This document shows positions 43,583 to 53,550 of a stretch of DNA of 64,000 nt, one piece after another. Below the pieces are notes generated by a model. The model saw only the letters and a list, made by a program, of their open reading frames with translations. It was not told where the DNA came from and searched no databases. Each line of letters opens with the position of its first letter. Position 1 is the stretch's first letter. This DNA comes from Tetrapyrgos nigripes. Taxonomy: Eukaryota; Basidiomycota; Agaricomycetes; Agaricales; Campanellaceae. The position numbers were made by a program, and so were the translations under genes. Location of the stretch: assembly GCA_013368315.1 (NCBI GenBank), contig JAACJM010000350.1, forward strand, positions 1 to 64,000, written 5' to 3'.

Positions 43583-43886
43583 CTCGAAGGAAAGAACGCA
43601 GACAATAAAAAATCGCTGGGATAAGGACACTCTCCCAAAAATTGCTCACCTTTTATACTCGGATTGCTAGTAAGCAACATTTTTCGACACTTGTTCAGGA
43701 AACAAGCGACACATCAAGAGAAAGTTCACGAGGCATAGAAAATAATGGGACCCAAGTAAAACGTGTAGCCAAGAACCCGAACCAAAGAAGAATGTCAATT
43801 CAGGAATCCCTAAATCCATGTCAACAAAATCTTGGGGAACCTAACGTTCCAAGTCTTCACGGGGTTCAGACTAGAGCGGGGGGAGA
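43583..43886 (+). other. Region before the 3' LTR with polypurine tract
   Basis: No gene on the plus strand. The purine run GAGCGGGGGGAGA (43874-43886) directly abuts the 3' LTR and fits the polypurine tract that primes plus-strand DNA synthesis. The promoter of the antisense gene should also lie here. Confidence 0.65.
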
Positions 43887-44412
43887 TGTCAAGGGTCATG
43901 CACGACGGTCCGGACACAATGGCAAGAACGCTTCGCAGCGATACCCACTATTTTTCTCACGACCCCTAATCATCCGTATACTCATATTTCTTCCAACTCA
44001 CGTTTTCCTATGACTCGATACCTACGGAACCGAGGCTACGTGACTCATTTCGACTCAATACGACTCATCATGACTCATAATTACTACTAGAACTAGTATA
44101 TAAACTGTACTATAGCTATGTATTCTGCAGCCTAGATATTTTGTTCCAAGTACCTACAACAACCTCAATCATATCTAGCTTGACCAGCAAACCTACCCAG
44201 CAATCCTCAGCAACTCTCTGAAGCTTTACAACCATCAACTCTATTTTTTTCAACGACTCTAACTAGTACTTAATCCCTAAGTACTACAATTGTGGCAACA
44301 AAACCCCTATCAGCCCTAGCAACTTCCAGCAGCCTCGCCATATTGCCCAGCGGTCCAATACCTATTAGCGTCATCAAAACCAACCTAAACGACTCTAGGT
44401 ACGACCCTTACA
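43887..44412 (+). repeat. 3' LTR of the chromovirus
   Basis: 526 bp, differing from the 5' LTR at seven positions by my alignment, all transitions. Followed by GTGCC, the target duplication. Confidence 0.9.
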
Positions 44413-44417
44413 GTGCC

Positions 44418-44688
44418 CTAGTGCACATGGATGAGCCTGATTTCAAATTTGTGTGTTTATGGGGCTTATTCCAGTTGGAGTCTACTGGAAAATGTCTCGA
44501 CATAGCCGCAGTTACAATGTTTGAAGGTACAACTTGGAAGGTTGCATAGTTCAGAGAGAATCTAGGTCTATAGCGTTCATTCACATGCAGTACATCATTC
44601 AGTGACCGACTTGAATGGTCCAGAAAAATTATTCTTTGCAGTAGATACTACTGATTCCGATATGTTTCTAAGATTAAATAGACTTTAA
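44418..44688 (+). pseudogene. Plavaka transposase, 3' part beyond the retrotransposon
   Basis: Immediately after the second GTGCC copy the frame resumes as LVHMDEPDFKFVCLWGLFQL followed by DIAAVTMFEGTTWKVA. It then continues, after a stop or shift, into VDTTDSDMFLRLNRL with a TAA at 44686-44688. This is the expected C-terminus for the transposase interrupted at 27525 (last codons CYDCA). The small frame that starts inside the LTR and reads into this exon is an accident of the insertion. Confidence 0.75.
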
Positions 44689-44839
44689 TCATACTCATTC
44701 AACTACTCTTTCTGATCATCTTCAGGTGTATACCTGACAAGCTCTGACCTGCCCTAATTAGACCCTATCAACACTGACGAGTGACCCTGCGAAGGGTAGT
44801 AAGTGCTGATGACTGGGTCAGGCCTGATTAGATGATTTA

Positions 44840-45200
44840 GATTTTTCTGACATGGTGTATTACTGTGACCTTAAAGTCACACTGTAAATCCTCTGTTAAT
44901 ACACTGCAAATTACTGTTGCTTTTCAGAATGTTACAATTTTCATGTCATTGTAAATCCTGTGTATATCCTTGCTGTATTACTGCTTAACATACTGTGACT
45001 TTCTGTCACACTGAAAGTCTCCTGTAATTCCATCTTGTATTATCAATGTCTTACTGTGACAAAAAGTCACCCTGAAATACTTCTGTAATTTCAAAATGTA
45101 TTACAGTATGCTTTATTGTGACAAGATGTCACACTGAAAGTCTTCAGTAAGTCAAGGTGACTTACAGATGTATTATCAAATACATTTTTCAAGATTTCAT
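44840..45200. repeat. Subterminal repeat array of the Plavaka element
   Basis: Four to five degenerate units of about 55-65 bp, each carrying a palindromic core of the form CTGTGAC-n-GTCACACTG (near 44865, 44995, 45055 and 45115), followed by TGTAAT/GTATTA blocks. Repeats of this kind next to an end are typical binding sites of CACTA-like transposases. The last unit includes CTTCAGTAAGTCAAGGTGAC. Confidence 0.65.
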
Positions 45201-45309
45201 TCTAGTAATACTACTGTATGACCTGCTGACTTACTAATTGAGTGGTTCAAAATAAATCCTTCATAATATCCCCATAAGGCAGCGGATTTATGCTAATTTG
45301 TGCCCAGTG

Positions 45310-45868
45310 TATGTCACCTTATTGTGTACACCACTATCTGACAGTGTTCCTTCAACTTTGACTGATCCCGCATAAAAACCAATTGATTACCATCATGCCA
45401 TTACAGGATGTCAGTAATTGTAATGGTAAATTTAATGGGTAAAAACTGATTTAATGGGTAATTAATTGAAATGGGTTGGAGCCCACTGTACTCTGTCTTG
45501 TCACAAGGTTTACTCAATACTATGTGTTTTCTCTAACCTATGGAGGATCTAATGTAGGAGTGCAATTCTTGGTACTGCTGGACATATGACAAGAGTATGA
45601 TAATGCTGACCCTGCTAAAGGAAAGGCCTCATAACTCGCCATACGAACTTCGAAGCAGTGTGCAAAAATCCATACACCACCGACCGAGCTGAGACCCCTA
45701 TCAGAGTACCCAGTGTACCGCTGTCCTCCTTCTTAATCGGGTATAGGAGAAAGCTTGCCGGCGGCCGAGACCGAAATGAATAGAGTTTATGGTCAACTGA
45801 CCAGAAATCATACGATGGTCTGACGTCTACAATGAGACGAGCCTAGGCCGCCAAGGACTCCCTCTTCC
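45310..45868. repeat. Intergenic with dispersed repeat copy at 45488-45706
   Basis: The segment 45488-45706 is a close copy of 59889-60072 (GTACTCTGTCTTGT ... GGAGGATCTAATGTAGGA ... TGACCCTGCTAAAGGAAAGG ... GAGACCCCTATCAG). It lies 160 bp upstream of the gene at 45869 and could include its promoter. No coding frame. Confidence 0.6.
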
Positions 45869-46512
45869 ATGGACACCACCCGTATAGTCCGTTTTGAAGA
45901 CGAATGTGTCTTGATACCAGAGTATGATCGCTCGTCGTCTAAAAACGGAGGAGGAGGGGGTGCTTTTGGATTTAAGAAGCTGATGATTCCGCTCTTTAAA
46001 CCAAAGCCTGACAGGTGAGTAGTATTTCTCTTGGAGTGTAGAGGTATACTAAAGTTGTACTGTCCAGTTTTATCCACAAAGCCCGGTCACCAACGTCTCC
46101 ATCCCTGGCGTCTCCTCTTCCTTCGTGTCTAGTCCATCGTGACACCTCCACGCCCACAGGAAGGAAAGTCCAACGCAGACCCTCGCTTCCTCTACCTGTC
46201 AAAGTCATCTCGTCATCCACCTCACCCAATCTCCCTTCCCTCTCCCCATCTCTCTCCAAATCCCCCTCAACTTCTCCTAATCCAAACCCATTCACACTAC
46301 CCACAACAATTCCCCTACGCTCCTGCTGCCCCGACTGTTTCCCCGCAACCGAAAAAGCCGAATCATCCCTCATCGAGTCCTCCGTCGAGTCCTTCTACAG
46401 TCATTGCGTTTTCCATGCTCTTTTTTTCAGCTACTGGTGGTCCCTCCTCGAGCTTTTCCTCATACCCCATGCATCGGGCCGCAACGTCATTCCTACTCTA
46501 GATTGGAACTAA
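45869..46512 (+). CDS. Hypothetical protein (196 aa), two exons
   Basis: Exon 1 45869-46014, intron 46015-46067 (53 nt, GTGAGT...GTCCAG), exon 2 46068-46512. It starts MDTTRIVRFEDECVLIPEYD and contains a poly-Gly run and FGFKKLMIPLFKPKP. A long Ser/Pro-rich, likely disordered middle follows. The folded-looking C-terminal end has RSCCPDCFPATEKA (C-C-x2-C), SSLIESSVESFYSHCVFHAL and SYWWSLLELFLIPHASGRNV, ending TLDWN. The splice gives a frame much longer than either unspliced alternative, which supports it. No signal peptide; one weak hydrophobic stretch around WWSLLELFLI. The Cys pattern could bind a metal, but no family is recognised. Confidence 0.65.
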
Positions 46513-47071
46513 ACGAGTTGAAGTGGACTGGATCGTGAAGGAGGAAGGGAGGTTGCGTCGGGAAGAAGAAGCAACGTAGAAATCGAGTTGAAGAGGACGG
46601 GACTGGATGCGCAGGATAGAGAGACGTGGACCTGCAGATCAGAATAAAGAACAATGAGAAAACGAAAGATACGCACCGTTTCCAGGCGATATAAAAGGCA
46701 CCTCTTTCACCAGCTCCTAGCAGACATTGAGCACACGCCACACAGTAAGGTAGACCGAAAACCCATAAACGAGAGCCCTGACATGCTCGAAATCACCGAA
46801 AACCACCAACGCTGCCATACGTCCTCGTTAACGGTGACCTGCGCTTTCGTTTGTCCATTTAAAGACGAAATTGCCAGAATTAGTGTCTGCTCTTGAGACG
46901 GAGCGAAAAGGAGAACTGAATGAATGGAGGATATGGAAGGTGCAGGGCCAGCGTGGAGACAGTACACACATACCAGGGATTGAGAGACACCGAGGAAAGC
47001 CTTATACCATGTCAAAATCTACGCCTCATCTACGCTTCTACGACCGTCGCCAATTGACACCAACCCAGACA
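46513..47071. other. No supported gene
   Basis: A minus-strand frame 46707-47015 (102 aa) is Ser-rich and without motifs. Possibly the 3' side of the gene upstream on that strand. Confidence 0.3.
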
Positions 47072-47720
47072 CTAATCTTCGAGATAAATTAACAGTATGA
47101 GACGGATGCAAATCTTTGCGAAGGCGTCCGGCTCCAGTGTCAAATCGTAGGCCTCGGCGTTGGGGTGTTGATGAGCACCGAGTCTGCATTGGCTTCCGAG
47201 TAGCTTCTGAGCATCGCAGACGCCTGCAACGGGTTCAAAATATCCTAAACAGGACTCGAAAGTGGAGATTGCACTTGAGAAGGCTTTCATGAAGTAGTAG
47301 TCGACACGCTGGGGAGGAAAGGCGGATACCTGGATGAGGGGAGGGATAAGAATGAGATAGAGTGAAGAGGCTGGCCATTAACAGAGATGAAATGAAGAAA
47401 CAGTCCCTCTGACGTACCATCAGGCCAAAAAGCTTCATGAAGATTGACATAGCATCCATTCATGCGACCCACTACCAGGCAAACCAGCACAAGTCCCGCA
47501 TACACTCTTGTCTAACAATATGCATCTCCAAAGGACGTACACGTCTCACGCAACGCCCATCCATATTCTCCAAAAATGCCAAAGATGCAAATGTCTCAGC
47601 TGGGCGGTTCTTGATGAGCTGTAACGTCAAGAACCAGCTTTTGAGGCTCTGGACGCGCTAGGAATGATGGCGTCGACGTAGAGGTATCTTTGCACGACAT
47701 CTCGCATGTTGAAGGAGGGG
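47072..47720 (-). CDS. Possible minus-strand hypothetical gene, 3' exons
   Basis: The best-looking exon reads RVDYYFMKAFSSAISTFESC, then LGYFEPVAGVCDAQKLLGSQ and HQHPNAEAYDLTLEPDAFAK, ending YLED with a stop at 47072. Upstream on the same strand a piece FNMRDVVQRYLYVDAIIPSA near 47700-47640 may be an earlier exon, but I could not join the exons with confidence. The product shows no known domain. It could be a decayed gene. Confidence 0.35.
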
Positions 47721-48189
47721 TATGCGGTGGAAGTGCTGAAGGGAATGGATTCGAGATGATAGCTGAAGTGAGACAGTAATGATGATGACGACGTCGCCCT
47801 GGAAACGGGATAACGCGTCGGAGTGAGAGGAAGGTGCTGGATTGAAGGGATGGATGTCGGAAAAGATACAGGTATGACGGAGATTTGAGGTCGTGTATCG
47901 TTGAAGGTTAATTTGACTGTAACTGGCTACTGCAGTACCTCTCCGCCTTCTCTTCCGCAGAACCAACCAAAGATGTCTTGAGACGCACACTGAGCTTGCT
48001 AGCTCCGCAAACAGTCTGTAGCATTTCAAGTAGCAGCTGAAGACGTACCTCGTTTGTACTTGTATAATGTTTCATCCTGGCGCAAGACTTCGCGCGTCTA
48101 CATCACTTCGTCATGTGACATGAACACTTTTCGCGTTTTCTCTTGCAGCGCACCATCACTAGTATTCCTCAGCGTTTCGACCACACACA
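47721..48189. other. Intergenic, no clear gene
   Basis: A minus frame of 123 aa (47658-48029) lacks motifs. The right part probably contains the promoter of the gene starting at 48190. Confidence 0.35.
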
Positions 48190-48880
48190 TTGTTCAACGC
48201 GGATATGTTGCGACGAGACTTCGGCAATATGCCAGACCCGGACCCAGGTGTGGATTTGGTTGATGAAGAAATGAAGGAAAGAAGCATTCTCAGCATTCAG
48301 ATAGGAGGACTTGGGCTGCCTCAAGGCTTCAATAGCTTTGCAGGATACCGAAGCCATAAATTTCGGGTTCATAAAGCTTCGGTTTTTGAAACATACCACC
48401 ATAGGCACCAACGAGCGAGGAACAAATATAGATATGCTAGAAATACTAACAGGAAGAATGATGGGGATCACGATCACAAGGCTACTGGTGACCAGACCAT
48501 AGTTGATGGGGAGGATATGGATATTGATGAAATCAGCAGCAATCCAGATGGCATGGGGGCAGGGGTCACTCAGACTAGTTATTCCCAATGGAACTTTGAC
48601 AGAAGAGTGAATTCAGACATTGAAGAGTATGCTTCAGGGAGTGATCTGAGAAAAGTGAGTTCTTTTATAATTTTCATGGAGTAGAGACAACTGATTTTTC
48701 AGCCCAATGTTTTCCAGACTGAGACTAAGTATGAGCATTCAATTCTTCATTTTATCATACTGACACCATAAAAATAGTCCTGAGATGAGGTCATCTGCTG
48801 AAGGCAGCCAATGTTACCAAGGGTATCAGTGCATTTCATCTTTAAAGCAGTACAAAGCAGAGCTCAAAGAGAAGTCATAG
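48190..48880 (+). CDS. Hypothetical protein (197 aa), three exons
   Basis: Exons 48190-48654, 48703-48728 and 48778-48880; introns of 48 and 49 nt with GTGAGT/TTTCAG and GTATGA/AATAG borders. Phases agree across both introns, giving 594 nt. The protein starts MFNADMLRRDFGNMPDPDPG, has a very basic His/Arg-rich middle (YHHRHQRARNKYRYARNTNR), then an acidic part (DGEDMDIDEISSN), and ends YQCISSLKQYKAELKEKS. No membrane span or enzyme motif. The charge pattern suggests a nuclear or nucleic-acid-associated protein, which is only a guess. It lies about 320 bp upstream of the NB-ARC exon; I considered it as that gene's N-terminus, but the TAG stop at 48878-48880 argues against this. Confidence 0.6.
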
Positions 48881-49203
48881 GTCATTGCCAGGCATTACTA
48901 GGCCCAATATCACCCAAAGCAACTTTCAACAAGCACATCACATTGTCATAACTGGTTCAAAGATCATAAATGCAGGCAGTATTATCAAGCATACAACCTA
49001 TATCACTTGTAAGTATTTATGAAACAACTATGATTGCTTAGGTTGACTTTCATGTTTTTAGCAAGAGAAAACCAGGTATGTAAAATTTATAAAATCTCCA
49101 TTGCTCAATAACCTATTCTACTGAACAGGAGACAATGAACCTGTAATGGATTTCTCAACCTAGATCTCAACAAGCACTGATTATTCCTTAGTCCTAGCTT
49201 ACA

Positions 49204-50567
49204 GAATGTACTCCCATGTCCTGTGCCAAGTCAACACTTTACTGGCCGCAAGGACATCCTTGAAAAGCTTTCAATGATTTTTGCAGCTGATGCATCTCTC
49301 ATGCAGCGAGTAGTGACTCTTGTTGCAAAAGGAGGAACTGGGAAGACACAGGTGGTACTGAAATTTGTGTCTCAGCAAAGTGCTAGGTCAAACTGTTCTA
49401 TATTTTCCTCATGTTGCAATGCTCACATATTAAAGCAGATTTTCAAACATTTGGTTTTTTGATGCAACCTCAGAGGCCACACTTGCAGCTGACTTCAAAA
49501 AACTTGCCAAGGTTGCAGGCATTGAGGATGAGGTCAAGGATGTTAAAGATTTCTTGGGGAGGAACTGCAAAGATTCACTCCTAATCTTTGATAGTGTAGA
49601 CAACCCAGATATTGACCTCAGAAATTACATCCCCAGCTGCAGTCATGGCAATGTGATTATCACCAGCCGTCTAGCAGACACTAAACATGTGGCATCTTCT
49701 AATTGTCACATTGATCTCAATGATCTTGAAAAGGAGGATGCCATTGAACTTCTGTTGCAGCATGCTCATGAAGAAAAGTCAGCTGATACCAACAAGCTGG
49801 CATCTGAGATTGTTGATACACTTGGGTATCATGCTCTAGCTATATCTACAGCTGGTGCCTATATTCATTCAACTGCAACTTGTAACCTCAGTGACTACCC
49901 ATCCCGGTTACAGCAAAAGCAAAAGGAGCTTATGGATTACAAAATGAAGTCTCTTGACAGCTATCAACAAACTGTTTTCAGTGCCTTTAAACTCAGTTTT
50001 GAAAGGCTCAATGGTCACACTCAGCATCTTTTGCAAATCTGTGCTTTTTTTCACCACAAAGCGATTCCCATCCAGTTATTCCAACGTGCAGCTACTTTTG
50101 CTGGTGATGATGTATTACAGGGGGAGGAAATCTCAGGCATGGCAGAAATGCAAGAATTCCTGAAATTATTTGAAGATAAGCACTTATGGAAAGAATGTGT
50201 GGATGAATTGTGTCAGTTCTCTTTGGCATCATATGATAATAAAACAGAGGTCCTTGCATTACACTCTGTCATTCATGCCTGTTCCCGTGAGACTATTGAT
50301 GTGGAGGAAAGCAAACAAAATGTGGCATTTCTCATAATTGGATGTGCTACTCCACTTGGATTCAAAGACAAAGACTATGAGTTCAGAAGGTACTTGTGGG
50401 CCCATGCAAGTTACATGTATGGAGGGATAATGCCTACAGTCTTTGTACGCATTTGCCTATCACAGATCCTTACTGATGCAGGAATGTGGACTCAAGCTGA
50501 GCAGCTGGAAGAGGAGGTGCTTGGGGTCAGGAGAGAAGTGCTTGGAGAGCGCACCCTGACACACTGA
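49204..50567 (+). CDS. NB-ARC (STAND) NTPase, N-terminal part of an NLR-like protein
   Basis: The exon after a CTTACAG acceptor at 49203 starts NVLPCPVPSQHFTGRKDILE. P-loop: VAKGGTGKTQ. Intron 49387-49438 joins QQSAR to FSNIWFFDATSEATLAADF. Walker B: DSLLIFDSVDNPD. Sensor 1: GNVIITSR. GxPLAL-like: GYHALAISTAGAYI. A winged-helix-like region follows (FKLSFERLNGHTQHLLQICA) and then helices up to the first TPR unit. NB-ARC proteins are NTP-driven switches; in fungi they act in non-self recognition and programmed cell death. The frame ends at 50567 because one C is missing in the first repeat (GCGCACCC in place of GCGCCACCC), so the TPR array is out of frame. The N-terminal effector part is not identified; a linker with HHIVITGSKIINAGSIIKH near 48930-49010 may belong to it. 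Confidence 0.75.
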
Positions 50568-53550
50568 CTTCCATGGCCAACCTTGCATCTACCTACAGGG
50601 CTCGTGGAAAGCTGGAGGCAGCTGAGCAGCTGGAAGAAGAGGTGCTTGGGGTCAGGAGAGAAGTGCTTGGAGAGCGCCACCCATCCACACTGTTTTCCAT
50701 GGCCAACCTTGCATCTACCTACAGGGCTCGTGGAAAGCTGGAGGCAGCTGAGCAGCTGGAAGAGGAGGTGCTTGGGGTCAGGAGAGAAGTGCTTGGAGAG
50801 CGCCACCCATCCACACTGACTTCCATGGCCAACCTTGCATCTACCTACAGGGCTCGTGGAAAGCTGGAGGCAGCTGAGCAGCTGGAAGAGGAGGTGCTTG
50901 GGGTCAGGAGAGAAGTGCTTGGAGAGCGCCACCCTGACACACTGACTTCCATGGGCAACCTTGCATGTACTTACTGGGCTCATGGAAAGCTGGAGGCAGC
51001 TGAGCAGCTGGAAGAGGAGGTGCTTGGGGTCAGGAGAGAAGTGCTTGGAGAGCGCCACCCATCCACACTGACTTCCATGGCCAACCTTGCATCTACCTAC
51101 AGGGCTCGTGGAAAGCTGGAGGCAGCTGAGCAGCTGGAAGAGGAGGTGCTTGGGGTCAGGAGAGAAGTGCTTGGAGAGCGCCACCCATCCACACTGACTT
51201 CCATGGCCAACCTTGCATCTACCTACAGGGCTCGTGGAAAGCTGGAGGCAGCTGAGCAGCTGGAAGAGGAGGTGCTTGGGGTCAGGAGAGAAGTGCTTGG
51301 AGAGCGCCACCCATCCACACTGACTTCCATGGCCAACCTTGCATCTACCTACAGGGCTCGTGGAAAGCTGGAGGCAGCTGAGCAGCTAGAAGAGGAGGTG
51401 CTTGGGGTCACGAGAGAAGTGCTTGGAGAGCGCCACCCTGACACACTGACTTCCATGGCCAACCTTGCATCTACCTACTGGGCTCGTGGAAAGCTGGAGG
51501 CAGCTGAGCAGCTGGAAGAGGAGGTGCTTGGGGTCACGAGAGAAGTGCTTGGAGAGCGCCACCCATCCACACTGACTTCCATGGCCAACCTTGCATCTAC
51601 CTACAGGGCTCGTGGAAAGCTGGAGGCAGCTGAGCAGCTGGAAGAGGAGGTGCTTGGGGTCAGGAGAGAAGTGCTTGGAGAGCGCCACCCATCCACACTG
51701 ACTTCCATGGCCAACCTTGCATCTACCTACAGGGCTCGTGGAAAGCTGGAGGCAGCTGAGCAGCTGGAAGAGGAGGTGCTTGGGGTCACGAGAGAAGTGC
51801 TTGGAGAGCGCCACCCTGACACACTGACTTCCATGGGCAACCTTGCATGTACTTACTGGGCTCATGGAAAGCTGGAGGCAGCTGAGCAGCTGGAAGAGGA
51901 GGTGCTTGGGGTCAGGAGAGAAGTGCTTGGAGAGCGCCACCCATCCACACTGACTTCCATGGCCAACCTTGCATCTACCTACAGGGCTCGTGGAAAGCTG
52001 GAGGCAGCTGAGCAGCTGGAAGAGGAGGTGCTTGGGGTCAGGAGAGAAGTGCTTGGAGAGCGCCACCCATCCACACTGACTTCCATGGCCAACCTTGCAT
52101 CTACCTACAGGGCTCGTGGAAAGCTGGAGGCAGCTGAGCAGCTGGAAGAGGAGGTGCTTGGGGTCAGGAGAGAAGTGCTTGGAGAGCGCCACCCATCCAC
52201 ACTGACTTCCATGGCCAACCTTGCATCTACCTACAGGGCTCGTGGAAAGCTGGAGGCAGCTGAGCAGCTAGAAGAGGAGGTGCTTGGGGTCACGAGAGAA
52301 GTGCTTGGAGAGCGCCACCCTGACACACTGACTTCCATGGCCAACCTTGCATCTACCTACTGGGCTCGTGGAAAGCTGGAGGCAGCTGAGCAGCTGGAAG
52401 AGGAGGTGCTTGGGGTCAGGAGAGAAGTGCTTGGAGAGCGCCACCCATCCACACTGACTTCCATGGCCAACCTTGCATCTACCTACAGGGCTCGTGGAAA
52501 GCTGGAGGCAGCTGAGCAGCTGGAAGAGGAGGTGCTTGGGGTCAGGAGAGAAGTGCTTGGAGAGCGCCACCCATCCACACTGACTTCCATGGCCAACCTT
52601 GCATCTACCTACAGGGCTCGTGGAAAGCTGGAGGCAGCTGAGCAGCTGGAAGAGGAGGTGCTTGGGGTCAGGAGAGAAGTGCTTGGAGAGCGCCACCCAT
52701 CCACACTGACTTCCATGGCCAACCTTGCATCTACCTACAGGGCTCGTGGAAAGCTGGAGGCAGCTGAGCAGCTGGAAGAGGAGGTGCTTGGGGTCAGGAG
52801 AGAAGTGCTTGGAGAGCGCCACCCTGACACACTGACTTCCATGGGCAACCTTGCATGTACTTACTGGGCTCATGGAAAGCTGGAGGCAGCTGAGCAGCTG
52901 GAAGAGGAGGTGCTTGGGGTCAGGAGAGAAGTGCTTGGAGAGCGCCACCCATCCACACTGACTTCCATGGCCAACCTTGCATCTACCTACAGGGCTCGTG
53001 GAAAGCTGGAGGCAGCTGAGCAGCTGGAAGAGGAGGTGCTTGGGGTCAGGAGAGAAGTGCTTGGAGAGCGCCACCCATCCACACTGACTTCCATGGCCAA
53101 CCTTGCATCTACCTACAGGGCTCGTGGAAAGCTGGAGGCAGCTGAGCAGCTGGAAGAGGAGGTGCTTGGGGTCACGAGAGAAGTGCTTGGAGAGCGCCAC
53201 CCTGACACACTGACTTCCATGGCCAACCTTGCATGTACTTACTGGGCTCATGGAAAGCTGGAGGCAGCTGAGCAGCTGGAAGAGGAGGTGCTTGGGGTCA
53301 GGAGAGAAGTGCTTGGAGAGCGCCACCCATCCACACTGACTTCCATGGCCAACCTTGCATCTACCTACAGGGCTCGTGGAAAGCTGGAGGCAGCTGAGCA
53401 GCTGGAAGAGGAGGTGCTTGGGGTCAGGAGAGAAGTGCTTGGAGAGTGCCACCCTCACACACTGAGTTCCATGGCCAATCTTGCATCTACCTGCAGAGCT
53501 TGTGGAAAGCTAGAGGCAGCTGAGCAGCTGGAAGAGGAGAGAAGTGCTTG
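50490..53550 (+). repeat. Tandem array of 126-bp units
   Basis: About 24 copies of a 126-bp unit in head-to-tail order, differing from one another at only a handful of bases. Units with a Trp codon (TACTGGGCTC) occur at positions 4, 8, 11, 15, 19 and 22 of the array. A rare CAGCTAGAAGAG variant (usual CAGCTGGAAGAG) occurs at about 51384 and about 52266, exactly 882 bp or seven units apart. Confidence 0.9.

Larger units (their letters stand above)
27526..44412 (+). mobile_element. Chromodomain Ty3 retrotransposon (chromovirus), with two nested DNA transposons
   Basis: LTRs of 526 bp each at 27526-28051 and 43887-44412 (TGTCAAGG...CCTTACA) and perfect 5-bp duplications GTGCC at 27521-27525 and 44413-44417. 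The internal order is gag, protease, RT, RNase H, integrase, chromodomain. The pogo element (32315-35970) and the palindromic element (36564-39777) sit inside pol; without them and their duplications the element is about 10 kb. An extra antisense gene precedes the 3' LTR. The two LTRs differ at 7 sites by my count, so insertion was fairly recent. Confidence 0.95.
25734..45309 (+). mobile_element. Plavaka-type DNA transposon remnant, split by a retrotransposon
   Basis: Transposase exons lie at 25734-27525 and 44413-44688, with the chromovirus 27526-44412 between them. The right end is probably CACTGGGCACAAATTAG read inward from 45309, after an array of subterminal repeats. The left end and the N-terminal coding part were not found upstream of 25734, so the element is 5'-truncated. 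Confidence 0.75.

Noticed and set aside
44292..44549. 85-aa frame starting in the 3' LTR
   Set aside because: It begins in non-coding LTR sequence and reads by chance into the Plavaka exon; not a gene.
44761..44850. Helitron 3' end (hairpin near ACCCTGCGAAGGGT)
   Set aside because: The small GC hairpin is not followed by a CTRR end and lies in the 3' flank of the Plavaka element.
50492..53458. Long minus-strand open frames (272, 268 and 396 aa) over the TPR array
   Set aside because: They are translations of the complementary strand of the 126-bp repeat; the repeat keeps any stop-free frame open. The plus strand has the TPR consensus.
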